From Chitinophaga sp. H8 (GTDB taxonomy: Bacteria > Bacteroidota > Bacteroidia > Chitinophagales > Chitinophagaceae), in contig NZ_JBEXAC010000002.1 in the NCBI RefSeq assembly GCF_040567655.1, forward strand, positions 2,108,001-2,172,000: a stretch of DNA of 64,000 nucleotides, written 5' to 3'. The position numbers were made by a program, and so were the translations under genes. The notes beneath the pieces are model-generated. The model saw only the letters and a list, made by a program, of their open reading frames with translations, had not been told where the DNA came from and did not search any database. Positions 23,978 through 30,304 of this stretch are shown here, piece by piece. Each line of letters opens with the position of its first letter. The first letter of the stretch is position 1.

Positions 23978-24245
23978 GACTGGCTAGGTATTATGCTTGC
24001 ATTCCACAGATTGCACAATTTTCAGGGATGTTTTCCGGTATGTTTTCCGGAATTGTGAGAGGGAATGTCTCAAGTACCGGTAAAGGCCTGAGTAAAATTG
24101 GAAAAGATCTGATAGTCTACCGTTAGATAGATATCATCTACATCTCAGGCTGCCTCAATCATATTTCATATACTATTATACGATAAACCGCACGTTTAAC
24201 CCGATCCTCAGAAGAATGGTAGTAATGTAGAGTCTTTCGCCAGTA
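23978..24245 (-). pseudogene. Decayed copy of the member D / AraC junction
   Basis: The start of this stretch resembles the 3' end of member D. It then jumps to sequence like the 3' end of the AraC gene (the block near 24065-24130 matches about 26600-26670, encoding the last HTH helices). Most of member D and most of AraC are missing. With the copy at 23685 it is a collapsed duplicate of the 25.8-26.8 kb block. Confidence 0.7.
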
Positions 24246-24338
24246 TCCTGGTGGAAAGTCGGGCTTCCTAACCCGATAGCGGATACCTCCATGTTGAACT
24301 TCTGGGCTTCACCAGGAGTTTAAATAGAAGATAAATCA

Positions 24339-24353
24339 TTAACTAATAGTTAA
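24339..24353. promoter_or_regulatory. Perfect palindrome TTAACTA-A-TAGTTAA
   Basis: This lies 113 bp upstream of the HEPN-type gene. It could be an operator, or it could carry a TTAAC promoter element on either strand. Confidence 0.3.
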
Positions 24354-24465
24354 CTAAGTAGTGAAAGATACTGCTGATTATTGCAATAACTAGTGTGAAG
24401 ATTTTGATGTATGGGTGGAAACAAGACATCAATGATAAAATAGGGAAAACGAAATCATAAATAAT

Positions 24466-25131
24466 ATGGGAACTGACGCAATTCCAAATAAGACAGTATG
24501 GGACAATCCTAAGGATAGCAGGTTTTTGAATAAAATGACCAGGATAATTATCCAAAATCTATTCGCAAAGGGGTATTTGAGGGAGCAGGATTTATTATTA
24601 TCTAATGAAGCGTTTGCGAAAAAGATATTGCTTATCACTGAAAATATGGATCTTGAAGTCACAATTGACTACAGGGAAAGTCTGATTAAACATGCAGAAA
24701 ATTGTTATCAACTGAAAGAATACCAATTAGCAGTGGTAATATATACAATGTTCTTTGAACATTCATTAAATAACCTGATTCATCATCAAGGCCTGAAAAG
24801 GGGAATGGATGAAAAGGATAGAAACGATATGATAAGAGCAATTAATATTCATGGAAAGCTAACATGGATGCTTCCCTTGTTGGACCTGCAAAAAATTAAA
24901 TCAGAGCATCGGCAAACGATAGAAAAACTGGTAAACGATCGTAATTCTCATGTGCATTATAAGTGGAAAACCGTGGAGGTTAAAGTAGATCCATTAGAAG
25001 GAGAAAAAATGTTACGTGAGTTTAAGAAAATCCGGATGGCTGTTAGCTACTTTAAAAGATATGAGAGCAATGTCTTGTTTAATAAAAATAAGCGGAAATT
25101 GATTAATAAGTTAGCAGAAAAAGGGTATTAG
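24466..25131 (+). CDS. HEPN-type protein with RNxxxH motif
   Basis: This 221-aa, all-helical, soluble protein carries RNSHVH at about residues 159-164, matching the RNxxxH signature of HEPN RNase domains. It is preceded by a helix with AVVIYTMFFEHSLNNLIHHQ and 'GKLTWMLPLL', which fits the HEPN four-helix bundle. HEPN proteins are common RNase effectors in toxin-antitoxin and antiviral systems, and some are non-catalytic. It is the only plus-strand gene in a minus-strand cluster, inserted between the decayed and the intact AraC/mini-protein blocks. No antitoxin (for example an MNT nucleotidyltransferase) is adjacent. The fold call rests on one motif and secondary-structure character. Confidence 0.6.
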   Translation: MGTDAIPNKTVWDNPKDSRFLNKMTRIIIQNLFAKGYLREQDLLLSNEAFAKKILLITENMDLEVTIDYRESLIKHAENCYQLKEYQLAVVIYTMFFEHSLNNLIHHQGLKRGMDEKDRNDMIRAINIHGKLTWMLPLLDLQKIKSEHRQTIEKLVNDRNSHVHYKWKTVEVKVDPLEGEKMLREFKKIRMAVSYFKRYESNVLFNKNKRKLINKLAEKGY

Positions 25132-25418
25132 GAAAAAATCAGTATTGCGAGGGAGCTATTAGGATAGCATGTTTGTTTGCTGCTGCAGAATTACCGCCGG
25201 GATATTACCAGTACAACTACTATGTAATAACGGTCCCGTTTGATATGAATGTCCTTTCGTAGGTATATTTTCGGGGAAATATAGTAGGCTGTCAGTAACA
25301 CCATAAAAGTGAAAAACAGGAAACGGTCCGGTTCTGGAAAAAAACGGAGGTGTTTGTTCGAAAACTATCCACCCGGACATCGTTATTATAGATACACAAA
25401 AACATTGTTCATAGACAT
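25132..25418. other. Intergenic, no supported gene
   Basis: A 73-codon minus-strand ORF (25159-25380) exists but has no start context, signal or recognised motif. I treat it as non-coding or a remnant. Confidence 0.4.
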
Positions 25419-25472
25419 AAAAAGTTGTCTGATAATCTGCTACCTACAGTAGAAGATCTCAGACAACTTTTT
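25419..25472. terminator. Long bidirectional terminator hairpin
   Basis: AAAAAGTTGTCTGA (25419-25432) pairs perfectly with TCAGACAACTTTTT (25459-25472). The inner bases ATCTGCTAC/GTAGAAGAT add a near-perfect second stem. It can stop transcription from the HEPN gene (plus) and from the mini-protein genes (minus). Confidence 0.85.
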
Positions 25473-25697
25473 GTGAACAAGCTACATTGAAATTACAATA
25501 GTATCCTGTCATATCCCGCTCACCATCATAAGTAAGGGGGCGAAGAATATAATTCGTTTACACATCAGGAATTTCCTTCGCACTGCTGTTTACTAGTGTT
25601 GTGAAATATCCTTGACAGTAATGGTCATTTAAATGATAATATTGGTCATCACCGGCTGCAGGATATCGGACTTTTTCAGGAGATGATACCATCCTGA

Positions 25698-26072
25698 TTA
25701 AGGCTGCGTTCTGCAATAAACTTGCGATACGATATACCCGCTGGTAGACATGTGATCTGGCCTTACGGGAATTGGGCAGCTGGTGTTTTTAACGAGCTGG
25801 GCACAACAGAAATAAGATCCCGAAGAGCCACATTCCGAAGGGTCAATAGCCGTGGTAGGGCTGGTAGACAGGCATTGACCTGTCAGGTCCAGGATAGCCT
25901 GGTTACAATTTTGAAGTAGCGGCTGGCTGTACCCGTTCAGGTTCCGGGTATAGCAGTCTACAGCTGATGGGGCCAGTGGCTTAGGGGTAAAAGCACCTGC
26001 TTTGTCGGCGATAGTAATTGCGATGGTAGCAATAGCAACGAGAAAAGAGAACTTGATTTGCATTTTTTTCAT
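25698..26072 (-). CDS. Secreted 8-Cys mini-protein, member C
   Basis: This 124-aa protein starts at ATG 26072 (MKKMQIKF); the same frame is open further upstream but runs into member D and does not fit the family. It has a signal or anchor (FLVAIATIAITIADKAGAF) followed by eight cysteines: DCYT, NCNQ, QCLS, ECGS, FCCA, SCPI, YCRT. The order matches members A and B. It is on the same strand as AraC and member D, 62 bp after D, so the three are likely co-transcribed. A decayed copy of its 5' half lies at 23685-23977. Confidence 0.8.
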   Translation of the reverse strand: MKKMQIKFSFLVAIATIAITIADKAGAFTPKPLAPSAVDCYTRNLNGYSQPLLQNCNQAILDLTGQCLSTSPTTAIDPSECGSSGSYFCCAQLVKNTSCPIPVRPDHMSTSGYIVSQVYCRTQP

Positions 26073-26134
26073 GGTGAAAATTGGTTTAAAAATGAAAGTA
26101 TGAGGATGACAAAAAAAACTGATGATAAAGTGTA

Positions 26135-26536
26135 TTACGGCCGCATCCCATAGATCGTCACAATTTTCACATAGTGCTGCGTACTGTCCGGCAGCCGGAT
26201 CTTTGGCTGATGAGCACAGATAGGTGCCCTGCTCACCATTACTTTGGCACAGCAAAACATATCCCCTCCTTCTGCACAGATATTGGATTCGGAGATCCCT
26301 TCGGAAGCTTGCAATACTGGTTGATCCAGTGCTTCCAGCCCCGGAAAGGGAGATTGATTGATAACCAGGTGGGCAGCCTTGCAGGCAGGTAGTGTGCCAT
26401 AGGTGATGTGGGTATAGCAATCTGCTACATCGGGGGCAACAGGCGCATGCCGGAAAACGGTGGCACGGGTAGCCACTGTGATCCCCACCGCCAGCAAGGC
26501 TGCCAGTAGTGAAAAACCTGGTTGTATAAGTTGCAT
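26135..26536 (-). CDS. Secreted mini-protein, member D (6 Cys)
   Basis: This ~133-aa member of the family has an N-terminal hydrophobic segment (FSLLAALLAVGITVATRATVF). It keeps DCYT, ACKA, ICAE, FCCA and ICAH but lacks two family cysteines: the third (SPFPG where member B has SLCPG) and the last (IYGMRP where B has IYCKEAQ). Losing exactly two suggests they form one disulfide in the others. The start is ATG 26536; a GTG at 26551 would overlap the AraC stop (GTGA) and is an alternative. It is coupled to the AraC gene. Confidence 0.75.
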   Translation of the reverse strand: MQLIQPGFSLLAALLAVGITVATRATVFRHAPVAPDVADCYTHITYGTLPACKAAHLVINQSPFPGLEALDQPVLQASEGISESNICAEGGDMFCCAKVMVSRAPICAHQPKIRLPDSTQHYVKIVTIYGMRP

Positions 26537-26547
26537 AAGCTGATATT

Positions 26548-27543
26548 TCACAAACTACAAGCCACCTGTGCATTTTTCCGGAAATGCAGGGGGGAATGCC
26601 CAAAGTACCCGGTAAAGGCCCGGGTAAAATTGGAAAAGTTTTGATACCCTACTGTCAGGTAGATATCGCCCACATAGCAGCCAGGCTCCTGTAGTGCCTC
26701 CATCGCCTTTTCCATACGCTGCTGCAGGATAAACCGCATGATGGTAGTATTATACAGCTGTTTAAACCCACTGCTCAGCCGGGTAGTAGCAATGCAAAAC
26801 TTGGTAGCCAGCTCAGGAATGGTGAGATGGGCATCCAGGTTTTGCATGATATAGGCATTGGCAGCCTGTATCTTGCCGATATCCCGCTGCGAAAGCTGGG
26901 TTTCCTTTACCTGGCTGATAGCCGATACCTCTTTGAGAGCATATAGCAGCAGCTCATTCACCTTGCAGGCTAGGAAGATCTTGCGGGCTTCGCCAGGCTC
27001 CTCGCACTGCAGGATGCTTTTGATAAGGGTAAGTACCCGCGTATCCACCACACAGGGGCATTTGTTGATAGCCCCGCCCAGGTTGTCCTGTGCCCTGGCC
27101 AGCAACTGCTCCAGCACCGGATAGGCGCATTGCAGCTTTTCCAGGTAGGCCGCGCTGAAGTTGATGTGGAACGACTGGTAGTCGCCCGCAGCAAAGTGGA
27201 TATCGTAGGTGGTAGCCGGCACATACTCCAGGTTATACTGCCCTTCATGATCTGTACGTGGCTCCGCACCAGGTGCGATAATGTCCAGCTGTCCCTTGAG
27301 CATAAAATGCAGGGATAATTCTGATTGTGTAGTGCTCACAGGCAGGGTAGCGCCTTCCCGGATAAAATACTGGTGATACCAGCAGGTGTAAAAGTCGGCG
27401 GAGATTTCCTGCGATAAGATCTCTCCAAAATCACCTGTGGTAAAAGCGGCCTGCGCATAGGAAATCCTGTATTTTTTATAAGATGAAGGGATACAGGTGG
27501 AATTACGGGTTTCAATACATGGCAACTTTACTTCAAAAACCAT
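26548..27543 (-). CDS. AraC-family transcriptional regulator
   Basis: This 331-aa regulator has a variable N-terminal ligand-binding or dimerisation half (about 1-220) and a C-terminal AraC domain with two HTH motifs: 'IPELATKFCIATTRLSSGFKQLYNTT' and 'VGDIYLTVGYQNFSNFTRAFTGYFGHSPLHFRK'. The second HTH matches the family signature. It is the first gene of the minus-strand cluster, directly followed by members D and C, so it probably controls the mini-protein genes and perhaps the SusCD operon. The 3' part of the gene also occurs as a decayed copy at 24.0-24.25 kb. Confidence 0.9.
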   Translation of the reverse strand: MVFEVKLPCIETRNSTCIPSSYKKYRISYAQAAFTTGDFGEILSQEISADFYTCWYHQYFIREGATLPVSTTQSELSLHFMLKGQLDIIAPGAEPRTDHEGQYNLEYVPATTYDIHFAAGDYQSFHINFSAAYLEKLQCAYPVLEQLLARAQDNLGGAINKCPCVVDTRVLTLIKSILQCEEPGEARKIFLACKVNELLLYALKEVSAISQVKETQLSQRDIGKIQAANAYIMQNLDAHLTIPELATKFCIATTRLSSGFKQLYNTTIMRFILQQRMEKAMEALQEPGCYVGDIYLTVGYQNFSNFTRAFTGYFGHSPLHFRKNAQVACSL

Positions 27544-27916
27544 TACCGGTGTCGTTTATGGTTAAAAAATACATTTTGAGGGTCTATGCAAATTAAGATA
27601 CCCCCCTGCAATGGCACATCAGTTACAAAAAAGTTTCAATAACTGATTGACAGCCTAGCAATTAGATGGTTTTTTGACTTTCCACGCCATGCATGCGGCT
27701 ACATCGCAGTGAACCAATGGTTCAGAAATCTGTTATCATTAACCTGGGATTAACAAACCGGAACAATAAGACCCCTACATTTGCGACGGACAGTTTCAAA
27801 TACTGCCGGAAAACCAAACCTGAGAGAACAAGAGAGCAAACCCTGATAGCATTACCCCGATAGTAAAGTGAATGCATAACAGCTATTAAAACAGACGCCA
27901 AAAATGTTGCTTTTAT
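27544..27916. other. Divergent intergenic region
   Basis: The 373-bp region between AraC (minus) and the pseudo-receiver operon (plus). It contains the plus-strand promoter at 27750-27783 and presumably the AraC promoter. No ORF is supported. Confidence 0.6.
27750..27783 (+). promoter_or_regulatory. Promoter: TTAAC-N21-TACATTTG
   Basis: TTAAC (27750-27754) and TACATTTG (27776-27783) with 21 bp between. The operon starting at 27917 follows after a ~130-bp leader. Confidence 0.6.
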
Positions 27917-28738
27917 ATGTTAGGACTATACTATTCCACCACACTATTTGATAATCCCTATATCAACTATGCCCTGCACCGATACCCTGATACTTCGCAC
28001 GTGGCTACCGATGAAGCAGAACTGCAACGGTATCTGGAACTGACGGCATACGACATCATTCTCCTGGAGTTGAAATCAGAACATGTAGAAAGCGTAAACC
28101 TGATAGCACAAGTGGCAGAACAGGTAAGGGAGCATACACCGGAAACGGTGATCATCGTTCACCGCAGCAAGATGATCCCACTATACAGCGCACCGCTCAA
28201 CTTGCCCCTGGGTAGCTATGATTTTTCTTTTACCAACAAGTTTGGCGTGATAGACCTGGAAGAAACCATGCAAACATTGATCCTGCGCAGACTGTCTTTT
28301 GTGAGCAATAATAAGGAACCGTGTAATATCAGCGGGATACTGTGTATGCGGCATCCGGGTGTATCGGCGCTTACCTACAACTATCTCCGTGCAGCGGGCT
28401 TTAACATCATCCGCTGTAATAACCTGCAAAAAATAGCTACAGAAATTGCAGCGATACAACCCGATTTTCTGTTTATGCATTGTGATACCAAAGGCACTGC
28501 ACATGAACAGGAAAGACAACTGGCCGCCTATACCAAAACAGCATTGCCCCAATGCCTGGTACTGGTGAGCTGTGATATTGAATACCAGGATAGATACGCC
28601 GTAATACAGCCTGTTGATCCCGATACCTATGATCATCTCATGGACCCGGCTCCCATGCCGCTGGAATTATTACTGCTTATCCTGAAAGAAGAAAGTAAAA
28701 AATATAAGCTGGATATCATCGAAGATCCGCAGCATTGA
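27917..28738 (+). CDS. Tandem pseudo-receiver-like protein, copy 1
   Basis: This 273-aa soluble protein looks like two alpha/beta Rossmann-type units in tandem (about 1-135 and 140-255). The first follows receiver-domain order: strand MLGLYYS, helix, strand, 'YDIILLEL' strand, 'PETVIIVHRS' strand. It lacks the acidic pair after strand 1, and the phospho-acceptor position at the end of strand 3 is Glu or Leu. I therefore infer a non-phosphorylated pseudo-receiver. The gene at 29351 is a paralog sharing GLYY...NPY, 'RRL' and GILCMR. It forms an operon with the next gene (1 bp apart). No family name is recognised. Confidence 0.6.
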   Translation: MLGLYYSTTLFDNPYINYALHRYPDTSHVATDEAELQRYLELTAYDIILLELKSEHVESVNLIAQVAEQVREHTPETVIIVHRSKMIPLYSAPLNLPLGSYDFSFTNKFGVIDLEETMQTLILRRLSFVSNNKEPCNISGILCMRHPGVSALTYNYLRAAGFNIIRCNNLQKIATEIAAIQPDFLFMHCDTKGTAHEQERQLAAYTKTALPQCLVLVSCDIEYQDRYAVIQPVDPDTYDHLMDPAPMPLELLLLILKEESKKYKLDIIEDPQH

Positions 28739-28739
28739 T

Positions 28740-29324
28740 ATGAATATGGAAACCACCATTATTGTAGCCCTGCTGGGTACTATTACCACCCTCATCACAG
28801 CTGTGCTGGTAGCCTGGACTACCAGGAAACAGGCGGTGACCATTGAAAAATTAAAGAGCCGGCTGGAACAGGAAAGCAGGGAAGTGAACAAGGTAATTGC
28901 CTGGCTGTTTGACCTTGATACAGATACCATCCACCAATACCGGTTAAGTGCCAGAGAATTTCTCTGGGCAGTACAATATGCGAAAGACCAGCTCAGGAAT
29001 ATTGCAGCTACCTATCACCTCCGCTTCCCGGAAGAAAGAACGCAGCAACTCCTGGAGATCCGCAAAATACTGATCACAAAATATGCAGATACCAGATACG
29101 ACCTGGATAAAACATACTATACAAGTCATAAAGCCCACCAGGTGAAAGGGGCATTGTTACATATCATTCAACATTTACTGTCGCCGATAGAAGGAATTGA
29201 AACGTATCATATACAAGAGAGCTTTATGCAGATAACTGGCTGGCAACAGCAACTGCGGGAGGGAATAGAAATGGATATACAACAACTATGCAGCGGGATC
29301 CGCAACAAAGTAAACAGTAATTGA
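28740..29324 (+). CDS. Membrane-anchored helical protein
   Basis: This 194-aa protein has one N-terminal transmembrane helix (IIVALLGTITTLITAVLVAW, about residues 7-26). The rest is a long cytoplasmic helical part starting with a coiled-coil-like stretch (TIEKLKSRLEQESREVNKVI). It has no signal-cleavage site and no recognised domain. It starts 1 bp after the first pseudo-receiver gene and is followed by the second, so the three are one operon. It may tether the soluble partners to the membrane, which is inference from layout. Confidence 0.65.
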   Translation: MNMETTIIVALLGTITTLITAVLVAWTTRKQAVTIEKLKSRLEQESREVNKVIAWLFDLDTDTIHQYRLSAREFLWAVQYAKDQLRNIAATYHLRFPEERTQQLLEIRKILITKYADTRYDLDKTYYTSHKAHQVKGALLHIIQHLLSPIEGIETYHIQESFMQITGWQQQLREGIEMDIQQLCSGIRNKVNSN

Positions 29325-29350
29325 ACACCATATCTAAAAAGCTTAAAAGC

Positions 29351-30148
29351 ATGATGGGATTGTATTATGCGGATGGATTGTACAACAATCCGTATGTAGA
29401 ATATCTGAAAAACCGCCATCCGCACACTTCTTATATCACCGGCTGGGAGCATGAAGTGAAAAGTTATATCCACTCCACCGGCTTTGAAATCATCTTCCTG
29501 GAAATCATGCGGGACGATGCCTACAGCAAAGCCACCGTATACCGCATGGCGGCATATGCCCGGCAACACTCCCCGGAAAGTGTGATCATCATTCATGGCA
29601 ACGACCTGCGTAATGACTACCAGCTGGACTTTCCAGCAGCACTGTTTGACCTGTTCATCACCTGGCAAATGTCGCTGGAAGAGCTGGCTGCAAGCCTGCG
29701 CACCCTGGTCCTCCGCCGTCTCTTTTTTATTTGTAATCAACTACCTCCGAGGAACCTCCGGGGCATCCTGTGCATGCGGGAGCCGGAAGAGGAAATAACC
29801 TGCGCCAACTACCTGCATGCACTGGGCATCACCACCACCATTTCTGCCAGCCCGGATATCATCACCCGCAATATCGCATCTTTCCAGCCCGATTTTATTG
29901 TACTGCACCAGCACTCCCGCGAGCATGACTATGACGTGATGAAACAGCTGTGCCGTGATGTGAAAGCCAGCGCCCCGGCATGTAGCATCTTCATCACCGG
30001 CAATATTATGCAGCAGCTTATTTTTAAGCTATCCAACGCGCCCTTTGATGAGTTTGCTGTGCATTATACACCACACGAACTGCTCTTGCAGGTACTGGAA
30101 AAAGAACAACAGAAATATACCCGGGAGGAGCAACTGGTACAGGTGTGA
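29351..30148 (+). CDS. Tandem pseudo-receiver-like protein, copy 2
   Basis: This ~265-aa paralog of the gene at 27917 has GLYYADGLYNNPYVEYLK at the start and LRRLFF...LRGILCMREPEEE at the domain boundary. The ATG at 29351 (MMGLYY) is chosen because it matches the start of copy 1 (MLGLYY); an in-frame TTG at 29321 would overlap the previous stop. As in copy 1, strand 3 ends 'EIIFLEI' with Glu where receivers have Asp, and no acidic pair follows strand 1. The 157-bp gap to the HD-GHKL gene contains a separate promoter. Confidence 0.6.
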   Translation: MMGLYYADGLYNNPYVEYLKNRHPHTSYITGWEHEVKSYIHSTGFEIIFLEIMRDDAYSKATVYRMAAYARQHSPESVIIIHGNDLRNDYQLDFPAALFDLFITWQMSLEELAASLRTLVLRRLFFICNQLPPRNLRGILCMREPEEEITCANYLHALGITTTISASPDIITRNIASFQPDFIVLHQHSREHDYDVMKQLCRDVKASAPACSIFITGNIMQQLIFKLSNAPFDEFAVHYTPHELLLQVLEKEQQKYTREEQLVQV

Positions 30149-30224
30149 AGCGGGCAAAAAGGGCTATTGCATTCACGTGTGTGAATAGCTGTGTATAAAA
30201 ATAGATGCCCAAATTAACTTATTG

Positions 30225-30258
30225 TTAACCTTTTATAATGATAAGCATCTTATCTTAG
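30225..30258 (+). promoter_or_regulatory. Promoter: TTAAC-N21-TATCTTAG
   Basis: TTAAC (30225-30229) and TATCTTAG (30251-30258) have the same 21-bp spacing as other promoters here; the second element is a weaker match. It lies 46 bp upstream of the HD-GHKL gene. Confidence 0.5.
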
Positions 30259-30304
30259 GCGCGCTTTTACAACCAACAGAACACTACCATTAAAAACTAA
30301 TCTG

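Noticed and set aside
25159..25380. 73-codon minus-strand ORF
   Set aside because: No signal peptide, no Cys pattern of the local family, no start context. At best a remnant.
25740..26551. Long readings across the mini-protein genes (the 301-codon minus-strand frame)
   Set aside because: The frame is open upstream of member C but crosses member D in another frame; the family start at 26072 fits much better.
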